This document shows positions 40,535 through 49,718 of a stretch of 64,000 bases of DNA, in pieces (the stretch's first letter is position 1; each line of letters starts with the position of its first letter). Made by a program: the position numbers and the translations under genes. The stretch spans positions 2,232,001-2,296,000 of the forward strand of contig NZ_LT629758.1 of assembly GCF_900104725.1 (NCBI RefSeq), written 5' to 3'. This DNA comes from Actinoplanes derwentensis (GTDB taxonomy: Bacteria > Actinomycetota > Actinomycetes > Mycobacteriales > Micromonosporaceae). Below the pieces are notes generated by a model, which worked only from the letters and a program-made list of their open reading frames with translations, had not been told where the DNA came from and did no database searches.

Positions 40535-43047
40535 CCGGTGGGCTCCTTATGGTGCCGCGTGACGGTCAGGGGCAGCAGCTTGCGGTCGCGCAGTGCCCTG
40601 CTCTTGCGCAGTACTGTGCTGGCCTCTTCGATCGCGGCCCGTTCCTCGGCGGGTAGCAGGTCCAGCTTCGTGCGCATTGTGGCGGCCACGTCCTTGAAGG
40701 CGGTGATCTGGTCGGTGAGGTTACGGACGACGAACTCGTCGGCATCCATTGCCTGGGCGGTCTCCCGGTCGGCTTTCAACGAGGTGACATGGTCGTCCAC
40801 CGCGGTCAGGAAAGACGGGTCCGGCCGGTAAAATCCGCAACCGGCGCACTGGAACCGGATCGGGCAGGCGTGGCCACCGGCCTTGACGTTGGACGGCTCG
40901 ATGCAGTTGCCGAACGGCACCGCCACCGACCGCGCTTCATAGGCGACGTCCGACGCCATCGGCGTCGGACGGCCGACGCGGTCCACGACGTGCAGCCGCA
41001 TCGTCTTCACGGCCGCGCGTTTGCGCTTCAACGAGACCTGGAAGTACCCCGCCGTCGTACTAGCATCGCGGTGGTCCATGAGCTCTTTCAGCACGTCAAT
41101 CGGCACCCCGGCGTCGGCATGCCGTTGGGCGTAGGAATGCCGGAACGCGTAAGGGAAGATCAGCGTCCGGTCGAAGGGCAGCGGTTGGCCATCCAGCCCG
41201 GACACCTCGGAGTGGAGCACCGGGATGGCATCGGCCCACGCCCGAATGGCGCGAGCGATGACTCCCGCGCTCATATGCGCGATCCCGGCGTCTTCGGTGG
41301 CCGCCGGAAACAGATACTCGCGGCTCTGCGCGGGTGAGCGCAGGCCGGGCCGTTGCTGCTGCCACGTCTGGACAGCGTGCGCGGTCTGCCGGGTGATAGG
41401 TAGTCGACGCCGGTTGCGCCGGCCCTTGCGGTTGTTCCAGATCAGGCTGAACTCGTCATCGACGTGCTCCAGGCACGCCTGTCCCAACCCGGCGACCTCG
41501 CTCGGCCGCCGCCCGGTGTCGCGCAGCACGACGTAGACGGTGCGCATCATCGCCGCGACGTCCTGCTCGGGCAGCCGTCCGTAGGGGAATCCCCGGCCGA
41601 GGAGATCCAGATGGGCGTCCAGCTGGCGGATCACTGTCTCCGGGATGGCCTTGCCGGTCTCGTCCTCGTTGGTCTCGACGCCGAGGATGCGGTGTGACCC
41701 GTGCCGGGCGAAGCCGCCCGGCACCTGCCCCATCAGCTCGGCGCGATGCCCGAAGTCCAGCATCTCGAAGAAGAACCCGAGCATGCGCCGCCGCTGAGTG
41801 ACCGAGTACAGCTCACCATCATCCTTACGGGCAGTCTGAAACGCCTTGACCACGGCGTCCACGTCGACCAGCCGCAGCGTCGCCGGGTCGAGGCCGCCGC
41901 CGGGTCGCCGGCCCAGCGCCTGGGAGGCGCGCACGCACGCCTTCAACGTGATGCCCAGCAGTTTGCTGTCGGGATCGGTGCTCCGCGCCCAGGCCAACAC
42001 GATGTCACGGAACCAGCGCTGCTTGATCGCGCTGAAGTCCGCGGTCCCCGGATGGCGGCGGCGTCCGGACTGGGTCGTGTCGGAGGCCACGCCCGCGACG
42101 GCGAGATCCCACACCTCTTTGTCGGTCTGTTTGATACCGCTGTACTCGTCGTAGCCGAACCGGATCCCGCGGATGATCGTCTTGACGTGCGTCTCGCTGT
42201 TGACCCCTTTGCCGGTGAGCATCGCCATGGCCGCAACCTGATCGACGCCGAGGAGCGTCGGCAGGCCGGCGAACGCGCGGACAGCGGCGAGCACCGCCGG
42301 CGGTTCGATCTTCCCGCCGCGGGCGTCACGTTGCTGCAAGGCGTAGAGGATCTCCAGGCGCAGCGTCGGACCCAGCTGCAGCAGGGAGAACTGGTTGGCA
42401 CGGAGAAACGGGCTCTGCGTTCCAGCCCAACCAGCCGGGTCGCCGGTCGCCGACTGGTTCGTCTTCCACTTGCGGTGGTGGTAGCAGCACAGCCCGAAGT
42501 CCGTCTGGATGGCTTCGCCGCAGCGGCCCACCAGGCAGCCGTCGTGCGCGGCGATCCTCGGTCGGGCGACGGCCCGTGCCCACTCACTGATCGACGCGTC
42601 CGGGTGTCGCCGGGTGTAGATGCGCCACAGGCCGTAATGCGACTCGCACAGGCCCCTGCTTATCTCGGCGAAGGCGCACCTCGACTCGCCGCGGCTGACG
42701 ATGCAGAACCCCGCGGCGGTCCCCGGGAACGCCGCGCGTCGCACCGGCACGTAGGTGGCGGCGAACTCGGCCGGGCCTGCGTCGCCGGCGCGCAGCGCCA
42801 GATCGCAGGGCTGGCAACGTTGCCCTCGGGCCTTCATCACCGCGTCGCAGGCGGCCGTGCTGCACCTCCACACGGCTGTGCCCGGATTGTCGGTGTCTCC
42901 CGTGAACAACCAATGCTCGGCATCCCACTCGCTGCCACGCCAGCCCGGATCGACGGCCGTGCGCAGCCACACCGTCCAAGCGGTTAGGTCGGCAGGGAGC
43001 CGAGGACACGCGGTGAGCGCCGTGACCGACGCCAGCGCCGCCGTCAC
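40531..43047 (-). CDS. large tyrosine recombinase (Tn554 TnpB-like)
   Basis: An 838-residue protein. The catalytic domain lies in the C-terminal half: the first Arg in VVLRDTGRRPSEVAGLGQAC, the box II YAFRHSYAQRHADAGVPIDV with H-x-x-R-type residues, LMDHRDASTTAGYF with the final His and the nucleophilic Tyr. The N-terminus has Cys clusters (CSTAACDAVMKARGQRCQPC), and a second Cys cluster follows the Tyr (GGHACPIRFQCAGCGFYRPD), suggesting zinc binding. The C-terminal tail is helical. Overlaps both neighbours of the trio by four bases. Intact. Confidence 0.92.
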   Translation of the reverse strand: MTAALASVTALTACPRLPADLTAWTVWLRTAVDPGWRGSEWDAEHWLFTGDTDNPGTAVWRCSTAACDAVMKARGQRCQPCDLALRAGDAGPAEFAATYVPVRRAAFPGTAAGFCIVSRGESRCAFAEISRGLCESHYGLWRIYTRRHPDASISEWARAVARPRIAAHDGCLVGRCGEAIQTDFGLCCYHHRKWKTNQSATGDPAGWAGTQSPFLRANQFSLLQLGPTLRLEILYALQQRDARGGKIEPPAVLAAVRAFAGLPTLLGVDQVAAMAMLTGKGVNSETHVKTIIRGIRFGYDEYSGIKQTDKEVWDLAVAGVASDTTQSGRRRHPGTADFSAIKQRWFRDIVLAWARSTDPDSKLLGITLKACVRASQALGRRPGGGLDPATLRLVDVDAVVKAFQTARKDDGELYSVTQRRRMLGFFFEMLDFGHRAELMGQVPGGFARHGSHRILGVETNEDETGKAIPETVIRQLDAHLDLLGRGFPYGRLPEQDVAAMMRTVYVVLRDTGRRPSEVAGLGQACLEHVDDEFSLIWNNRKGRRNRRRLPITRQTAHAVQTWQQQRPGLRSPAQSREYLFPAATEDAGIAHMSAGVIARAIRAWADAIPVLHSEVSGLDGQPLPFDRTLIFPYAFRHSYAQRHADAGVPIDVLKELMDHRDASTTAGYFQVSLKRKRAAVKTMRLHVVDRVGRPTPMASDVAYEARSVAVPFGNCIEPSNVKAGGHACPIRFQCAGCGFYRPDPSFLTAVDDHVTSLKADRETAQAMDADEFVVRNLTDQITAFKDVAATMRTKLDLLPAEERAAIEEASTVLRKSRALRDRKLLPLTVTRHHKEPTG

Positions 43048-44231
43048 GAGCGGCCGTCCCGGGCCGCCGCGACGCGTTCCACGGCCTCGCGTTTGTCCTG
43101 ATCAGTGGCGTGGATGTACGGGTCCATCGAAGACGGCGAGACGTGACCCAACAGGGACTGCACGACGTCGCGGGCGACCCCGGAGCGCACCCAGCGGGTC
43201 GCCGCGGTGTGCCGCAGGACGTGGGGGCGGACCGCGAACCCGGCCCTGCGGGCCAGCCTGTCGAACATGTCCTTGGCGTTGTGGTAGCCGACGGGGCTAC
43301 CCAGCGGTGCCCGGAACATGTTCACGAAGACCATGTCACAGCCGGCCGCCTCCGGGATCCGGTCCCGCTCGTGACAGTAGTCGGCGTAGAGCTCGACGAG
43401 CTCGGTGCTCACCGGAATCGAGCGGGGAAACCGCGACTTGGCCAAAGCGCCGTTGGCGTTCGCCCGACGGCGAACGTGCACGTGCGGACCGGTGACCCGG
43501 CAGCCCAGCACGGCCGAGTTCGACAACAGGTGCATGTCCTCACGCCGAAGCCCGAGCGTCTCGCCGATCCGCATGCCGGTGCAGCCGATCAACGCCACCA
43601 TGAAGCGGTCGCGCGCGTTACGTGTCAACGGCAGCAGCCGCTCGAACTGCTCGGCGCTGAGCCATTCGACACCGTCCTCGGCCACCACGAACTTGATCGA
43701 CTTGGCGCGGACCGTCCGGAACTGGCCGTCCTCGCCGGCGTTGTAGCCCGGCGGCAGGTGGGTCAGGAACTTCGGCTGCGACAGCCGGGCGACCACCTCA
43801 GGACCGACCCAGCCGTGCCGCGCCCCGAACCGCAGAAACTCGCACACCGTCGTCATCACCGCGTTCGCGGTCTTCTTCGACCGAAACCGCGGCTCAGCCG
43901 ACGACGTTCGCCCGCGTGCTGGCAGCGGCTCCGTCACGAGCCACCGCAGGAACCGCGCGAGATCCTCCAGCCCCGGCAACGACCAATCCAGACCCCGATC
44001 GGCGGCGTACGACAGGTACAAAGCCACCCGGCCGGCGTACACGCGTTCGGTATTGGACGAACGATCCATCGCCCGCAACGCCGCGAGGAACGCGGTCGCC
44101 TCCACCTGCAGGGCGTAGTCGGCCGCTTCTATGACCACCCAGGACACCGACTCGTCGCGAGCGGACACCGCACGCTCGGCCCTGTACCTGGTGACCAACT
44201 CTGCTGCGAACGTACCTGATGTACCAGACAC
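43044..44231 (-). CDS. tyrosine recombinase (Tn554 TnpA-like)
   Basis: A 395-residue protein with an N-terminal SAM-like core-binding domain (RSSNTERVYAGRVALYLSYA) and a C-terminal catalytic domain: Arg in CTGMRIGETLGLRREDM, HVLRHTAATRWVRSGVARDV (H-x-x-R), LLGHVSPSSMDPYIHATDQD with His and nucleophilic Tyr. First gene of the trio; GTG 44231 lies about 60 bases from the inferred element end, as in Tn554. Intact. Confidence 0.93.
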   Translation of the reverse strand: MSGTSGTFAAELVTRYRAERAVSARDESVSWVVIEAADYALQVEATAFLAALRAMDRSSNTERVYAGRVALYLSYAADRGLDWSLPGLEDLARFLRWLVTEPLPARGRTSSAEPRFRSKKTANAVMTTVCEFLRFGARHGWVGPEVVARLSQPKFLTHLPPGYNAGEDGQFRTVRAKSIKFVVAEDGVEWLSAEQFERLLPLTRNARDRFMVALIGCTGMRIGETLGLRREDMHLLSNSAVLGCRVTGPHVHVRRRANANGALAKSRFPRSIPVSTELVELYADYCHERDRIPEAAGCDMVFVNMFRAPLGSPVGYHNAKDMFDRLARRAGFAVRPHVLRHTAATRWVRSGVARDVVQSLLGHVSPSSMDPYIHATDQDKREAVERVAAARDGRS

Positions 44232-44289
44232 CTAGCGGATACCCCTCTGGGACAACGACGCTGCTCCGAAGAACGCACGTCACTGACGA

Positions 44290-46812
44290 ACTGTCACCCC
44301 TAGAGATAACGAGCGCGCCGAGCTGGTCCTCCATCCCCGCGTGGTACTTCTCGCGTAGTTCGCCGCGACGGCCGTGGCAGATGTACTTGGCCAGCCGATG
44401 GCGCTCCTCCTGCAAGTTGCGCATCCGCTTGATGTCGCGCCGGTACTGCTCCCGGTCAACGTAGGACAGGACGTGCAGGGTTTTGAAGATCCGGCCGAAG
44501 TGGGCCAGGGCGTCGCCGAGCTGGGTTGGATTGCCGCCGCGTTGCAGGATGCGCATCACCTCCGACGCGGCTATCTCCCCGGCGTGCACAGACGCGGCGA
44601 TGCGCAGGATGTCGGACCAGTGCCGTTTGATCTTCTCCAGGTCGATCAGGTTCCGTGACGCGGTGTCGAGCGGCCCGTAGTCGGCCGCGCGGACGGTGCG
44701 CCACAGCCGCTGGTCGGGCAGGCCCGCCAGTTCCGGCCGGTAGTCCACGCCCAGCAGCTTGAGCAGCCCGAACACCATGTCGGAGTACGAGCCGGTATCG
44801 GAAATGAACACCTCTGGCCGGGCCCCGCCGTCACGGCGGTACATGAGATCGATCGCGTACAGCGAGTCGCGGGGCGTTCCCGACAACACCATCCCCGCGG
44901 TCCCCACACCCTGATCGTTGATCATGTTGAGCCAGGTGACGCCCTTCTTGCGGCCGAAGTACTTCGGGTTCGGGCGCGCGTCGATGCTGCGTACCGGGAC
45001 CACGAACCGGGTGCCGTCCACCGCGGCCACCAGGCCGCCGCCCCACAGCATCGCGGTGGGGATGCCGGCCTGGCCCCAGATCAGCGGCGCGTTGGCGGCG
45101 GCATGGCATTCGGGGCGCACGTAGTTCTGGTACACGTGGTTGATCCGTGAGCGGGTCAGCGCCTCCACGCCCGGGGAGACCACCGGAGCCCAGCCGACGT
45201 TGAGGGCCTGCGCGGGTCAGTACCGGCGCGAGGCTGGCGGCCATGTCTGCGGAGATCGGCACGCCGCGGGAGATGTGGGTGTAGGCGGCAATGAACTCGG
45301 GATGCCAGGACATGACTTCTTGCACGACGTCGCCGATGTCGGCCTTGGGCATCATCGTGCGAGCGGTGTTGCGCAGGTCCCTCAACGACACCGGTTCCGC
45401 GATGGCCTCCAACGCGGCGGCGTGCAGCCTGCCGGCCTTGCCCACGTTGATGTCGCCGGCCTGCGCCCGGCCCGCCATGTACTGCCAGGTGGCGCCCAAC
45501 TTCTTGACCAGTGGGTACCGTTGGGTCAGCGCGGCGCGCCACTCGCCGTCCGGGTCGGCGTCCGGCGGCAGCACCAGGCCGCTAATGTTGGCCACCGACG
45601 CGCGAAGTTCCGAGCGCGACACCACGTTCTCGATCGCGTCCCACACCACGTCGAGCGTGATGTCCTCACCCCAGTCCACGGCCTCCAGCAAAACACCTCC
45701 ACCGCCGCTGCCAACTTGCCCGCGTCCCGGCTCAGCCGTGGATAGCGGCGCAGCTTCTCCGTCTTGGACGCCCGCTGCGCCCGGGCCAGCAGCTCACTGG
45801 TGACGATCAGGTCGAACAGCTCCAGCGCGTCATCGGTCGCCTTCGCCTCCAGGTACACGATTGCCGACAGCAGCGTGGCCAGCTGGTACTCGTACGGACG
45901 GCGTCGGCGCAGCGCGGTCGCGTTACGCATCATGCCGTCGCGGGCCAGCTCCCGCAGCCGCCGCTGCGGGACCACGGTCACATCCACACCGCCCAGATCG
46001 GCGCCGGCAACCTCACCGACCCGCCGCAGTGCCTTGATCAACCCGGTCACCGTTTGCTCGACCGGCCGGCGCCGCAGGATCTCCAGCGCTGACTTGTTCG
46101 TCTTCGGGTCCACGTCCAGCAATCTCAGTAGGAACGTGGCCTGCCGCCCGTTGATCTGTCCGACCAGCTCATGCCGCAACCGGGCCTCGGCGGCAGAGCG
46201 GGTACCGCTGACGTCCTGCATCAGCCGGGCCAGCCCCGGGAGCTCGATCTGGCGCTGCCGCAGCCAGCCGATCGCCCCGTAGAACAACTGCGCGCTCGTC
46301 TCGCCGGTGTTCCAGCAGCGCCGGTCGAGCCACTGCGCCAGCTCAGCCGAGCCCTCTGCGTAGCCTCGCCAGCCGGCCCGCTGGCGAATCTCGCGCTGAT
46401 GCTCCCACTTGGTGTTCACCCGTTGCGAGTACGCCTTCACGCACGACGGGTCGACGATACCGAGCTGGGCGGACACATCGTCGAGCACCACCGCGGGCAC
46501 AACGAGTGGGTCGTCCAGGAACTTGCCCAGATACCGAAGCGTGGTCAACTGGAGCATGAAGCCCAGCCGGTTAGCGTCCCCCCGCTTGTCCGCGATCAGG
46601 TTCCGGTCCTCGTCGTCGAGTACGAAGAACTGGTCCAGCTCATCGACGGTCGGTGGGCGGGTGTAGCAGCCGTACGCGGCCAACTGCTCGTCGGAGAGGA
46701 ACTCCTCAGCGTCTTCACCGGGTTCCCCGGACTCATCGGCCAACGGCCCGGATAGCTCGCCATCGTCGGCAGGATCGTTGCCCGCCAACGGATTCTCCTC
46801 ATGATCGACCAT
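44290..46812 (-). pseudogene. tnpA: Tn3-family transposase tnpA, 5' part with two frameshifts
   Basis: From ATG 46812 (MVDHEENPLAGNDPADDGEL) the TnpA N-terminal domain runs to about 45692. A run of four T shifts the frame (VEV then LLEAVDWGED), and a second shift lies near 45207 (VLTRA then ALNVGWAPVV). The DDE residues remain readable: D in LVAAVDGTRFVVPV, D in VFISDTGSYSDMVF, E in NLQEERHRLAKYICHGRRGE. Homology stops at MEDQLGAL, about 80 residues before the normal end; the missing end is found at 38351-38603. Inactive. Confidence 0.9.
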
Positions 46813-46820
46813 GGTCGATC
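46803..46820. promoter_or_regulatory. 18-bp perfect palindrome over the tnpA start codon
   Basis: GATCGACCATGGTCGATC contains the tnpA ATG at its centre. It could be an operator limiting transposase synthesis or simply a coincidence of the first codons (ATG GTC GAT C). Confidence 0.35.
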
Positions 46821-46896
46821 AAACTACGCAACCCCAGCCATGATCACGCATCGCAGTCAAGATCATCGCTAGCGCCGTTTTCGTGGATCTTGTTAG

Positions 46897-47703
46897 TCAC
46901 GGGCCTGATGCGCTGGACGGCTTCTTGAGTCCATTCGGCTTCCAGGTCGCGGATTTGGCCGAGGAGTTCGGCATAGGCGGCTTGAGGGCTTGTTCGGCGT
47001 TGAGGGCCCGTTCGCGCCAGGTCGCCTCGCGGGCGTCGTCCTGCTCGGCGATTCGCTGGTGTTGACAGGTGCGGGCCACAATGATCGCTGCGTTGATCAT
47101 CTCTCGGGTGGCGGCGTCGCCTGCGAGGAGTTCGCCGGGATGGGCGGTGCCGGGGCCGGCGACCCAGACGTGCTGGGGCACGTCTTCCAGGTCGGATTGG
47201 GTGAGTGGACGTAATGGTCGGCCATGCGCTCTGAAACCTGGCCCAGGTATCGGCGGATGTGGGTCAGGCTCGCCCCGGCTCGTAGCACACGGGTGTCCAG
47301 CGAGTGCCGCGCCCGGTGGGGCACCCATCGGCCGATGTCGAGATTGTCGATCCATGCTTTGAAGCGCCGGTGAAACCACTGGTAGGACAGGGGCCGACGG
47401 CTGTCGCTGTCGCGCTGGTTGCTGGGGAACACGGCAGATGAGCGCCGTTCCTCCGGGTGCGGCGAAGTGGTCCCAGGCCAGGTCGCGCAGCCATCGCTGG
47501 GAGCATGCGATCTGCTCCGGCCGCCAGCCGACCAGAAGAGCCAGAACGGTTGCGGAGCAAACGCGTGACCGTGGCGTCGAAGTCCAGGGCCATCGCCTCG
47601 TCACGTCCAACCACGACTCGACACCGGTGTGACCTTCGCAGGTCGGCGAACAGCCGGCGTACTTCCCGTCGTCAGGATCGATGTAGCCGACCTCGAACGC
47701 CAA
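46897..47703 (-). pseudogene. tyrosine integrase relic with several frameshifts
   Basis: Pieces in different frames line up with the C-terminal part of large Tn554-TnpB-like integrases: VGYIDPDDGKYAGCSPTCEG, RWLRDLAWDHFAAPGG, then WIDNLDIGRWVPHRARHSLD and THIRRYLGQVSERMADHYVH (box II and the Tyr region), then DLEDVPQHVWVAGPGTAHPG and a helical tail. At least two shifts separate these blocks. It is different in sequence from the intact trio, so it represents a second, older element. Confidence 0.8.
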
Positions 47704-47772
47704 GGGATCCGAGCGCTGACCGCCCGTGACTGGATCGAAGTGCCGCGACCACCGTGGCCTCCATCGGGGCTG

Positions 47773-48174
47773 TCAGGGGTGCAGCGGCGTACGGCGGGGA
47801 ATCACCTTGCGATACGCGATGCGCCAGCCAGCCGATTCGCGGCGTACGACGTCCTCGTAGACGACGCTGCCAACGCTGCCGGTGGCGGAGATCCCGATCC
47901 CCTTCGAGCGCACCCGCACCGTGCCGTCCGGATCCTCGGTCACGCATATGTTCGTGACGTGATGGCCGACGGGGTTCGCCTCGCCCACCGCCAGGCTGGC
48001 TTCGCTGATCGCCTCGTACCCGCGTAGCTCGCCGAGTCCGAACGCGGAGACGTCGTAGATGACGTCGGCGCAGAACAGCTCGTTCATCCGAGCGAACTCG
48101 CCGCCGTCCATCAGGTGACCGTGCAGCGAGACCAACTCATGCACCGCAAGCCTGTCTTCGACCGACAACACCAC
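47773..48174 (-). CDS. NTF2-like (SnoaL_4 type) protein
   Basis: A 133-residue protein with the SnoaL_4 pattern: VEDRLAVHELVSLHGHLMDG, then FCADVIYDVSAFGLGELRGY and a C-terminal strand WRIAYRKVIPRRTPLHP. Relatives include ring-hydroxylating dioxygenase beta-like and scytalone dehydratase-like proteins; activity unknown. It marks the right edge of the decayed island. Confidence 0.85.
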   Translation of the reverse strand: MVLSVEDRLAVHELVSLHGHLMDGGEFARMNELFCADVIYDVSAFGLGELRGYEAISEASLAVGEANPVGHHVTNICVTEDPDGTVRVRSKGIGISATGSVGSVVYEDVVRRESAGWRIAYRKVIPRRTPLHP

Positions 48175-48602
48175 GAGCGGCTCCCCTCAACCCGAAAGAC
48201 GGACAACTTCGGGGGCACATCGCCAACCCACCGACGTCGATCTTTTTATCAGGTTGGTGGGGCCGCTTATCCGACAGGTGGTCCGCGTGCCAGCTACAGC
48301 GGGACCGGGCACAGGCCCTGCCCGGACGATCTCCGATGAGTAAACAGAAATACAACAGAACTGACATTATGATGTACGTCTGATTTGTCCGCTTCAAGCC
48401 TCGTGAGGTAATTAATGGATTGCCAGTAACAGTAATACGATAATTGCGGCAAGGTTGGCTCGGGGTGGATGACTGCGAGCGGGTCGGCACGACTTTAAGC
48501 AAGAAACCTTACATATCTTTACATGTCGATGTGTGACGGTGTTGCATATGAGGTAGCGCGCGCGGCCTCTGGCAGACTTTCGACAAGGACGGACTTCCTT
48601 GT
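48175..48602. other. 428-bp intergenic region, AT-rich, upstream of the chitinase operon
   Basis: No coding frame with actinomycete codon bias on either strand. Clearly lower GC than the rest of the window between about 48330 and 48540. TTACAT occurs twice within 12 bases at about 48508-48523. Probably the promoter and 5' leader of the secreted chitinase; I did not find the Streptomyces chitinase direct repeats. Confidence 0.5.
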
Positions 48603-49718
48603 ATGAGCTCCCCTGATCTTCGTAGAACCCTGCTCGCTGTTCTCCTCAGCGTGACCACCGCCGTCGGCCTGCTCGGCCTCACCGGCACGGCAGCGCACGC
48701 CGCTACCGGAACGATCACCGGGCTGGCCGGTAAGTGCATCGGCGCGGCCGGTGGCAGCACCGGTAACGGCACCGCGGTCGACCTGTACGCGTGTGTCGGC
48801 GACGCCACCCAGCAGTGGTCGCGCCCCGGTGACGGCACGATTCGTACCGCCGGTAGATGTCTGGATGTCTCCAACGCCGGCACCGCCGACGGCACGAAGG
48901 TGCAGCTCTGGGACTGCAACGGCTCGGTGGCTCAGCAGTGGGTGTTCAGCAGCGCCCGTGACCTGGTGAATCCGAACGCCAACAAGTGCCTGGATCTGAC
49001 CGGCGGCTCGTCGGCCGACTTCACCGTCGTGCAGTTGTGGACCTGCAACGGTACCGGCGCCCAGAAGTGGAACGCGCCGGCCAGCGGCGGCAGCACGGGC
49101 GGGTTCGTGGTCACCGAGGCTCAGTTCAATCAGATGTTCCCGGGCCGTAACGGCTTCTACTCCTACAGTGGCCTGGTCACGGCGATCAGCGCGTACCCGG
49201 CGTTCGCCGGTGCCGGCAGTGACACGGTCCGCAAGCAGGAGGCCGCGGCGTTCCTCGCCAACGTCAACCACGAGACCGGCGGACTGGTTCACATCGTCGA
49301 GCAGAACACCGCGAACTATCCGCACTACTGTGACTGGAACCAGTCGTTCGGATGCCCGGCCGGGCAGTCCGCCTACTACGGTCGCGGCCCGATCCAGCTG
49401 TCCTGGAACTACAACTACAAGGCAGCCGGCGACGCGCTCGGCATCGATCTGCTGAACAACCCGTGGCTGGTGCAGAACGACGCCGCGGTGTCCTGGAAGA
49501 CCGGCCTCTGGTTCTGGATGACCTCGACCGGGGCGGGCACGATGACCGGCCACAACGCGATGGTCAACAGTGCCGGGTTCGGGCAGACCATCCGGACCAT
49601 CAACGGCAGCCTCGAATGCAACGGGGCGAATCCGGGCCAGGTGCAGAGCCGGGTCGACGCGTACCTGCGGTTCACCCAGATCCTGGGTGTCGCGGCCGGC
49701 AGCAACCTCTACTGCTGA
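48603..49718 (+). CDS. secreted GH19 chitinase with N-terminal CBM13 (ricin-type) module
   Basis: A 371-residue protein. A signal peptide (residues 1 to about 34, ending TAAHA) is followed by a beta-trefoil CBM13 at about 38-158 with the Q-x-W repeats (DATQQW, SVAQQW, GAQKW). A short Gly/Ser linker leads to the GH19 domain at about 168-371. The catalytic pair is Glu224 (NVNHETGGL) and Glu233 (IVEQNT); YYGRGPIQLSWNYNYKAAGD is the family signature. It hydrolyses chitin outside the cell. The next gene starts inside its stop codon (TGATG). Confidence 0.95.
   Translation: MSSPDLRRTLLAVLLSVTTAVGLLGLTGTAAHAATGTITGLAGKCIGAAGGSTGNGTAVDLYACVGDATQQWSRPGDGTIRTAGRCLDVSNAGTADGTKVQLWDCNGSVAQQWVFSSARDLVNPNANKCLDLTGGSSADFTVVQLWTCNGTGAQKWNAPASGGSTGGFVVTEAQFNQMFPGRNGFYSYSGLVTAISAYPAFAGAGSDTVRKQEAAAFLANVNHETGGLVHIVEQNTANYPHYCDWNQSFGCPAGQSAYYGRGPIQLSWNYNYKAAGDALGIDLLNNPWLVQNDAAVSWKTGLWFWMTSTGAGTMTGHNAMVNSAGFGQTIRTINGSLECNGANPGQVQSRVDAYLRFTQILGVAAGSNLYC
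48894..48979. repeat. 86-bp exact repeat inside the two CBM13 modules, copy 1
   Basis: Identical to 50336-50421 base for base, within modules that are similar throughout (about 48709-49080 and 50149-50520). Points to recent duplication or gene conversion. Confidence 0.85.

Larger units (their letters stand above)
38604..44295. mobile_element. Tn554-like element (approximate limits) inserted in Tn3-family tnpA
   Basis: Three overlapping minus-strand genes in the order tyrosine recombinase (395 aa), large tyrosine recombinase (838 aa) and DUF6262-type protein (191 aa) reproduce the tnpA-tnpB-tnpC order of Tn554. A P-loop gene follows as possible cargo. The two parts of the tnpA transposase gene lie directly outside these limits. 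At the junctions both flanks share ATCTC[CT]AG on the minus strand (near 38595 and 44296), a candidate insertion core. Ends are inferred from the tnpA break points, not from known terminal sequences. Confidence 0.6.

Noticed and set aside
41701..42987. 428-codon plus-strand frame opposite the large recombinase
   Set aside because: Composition and lack of motifs show a shadow of the 838-residue recombinase gene.
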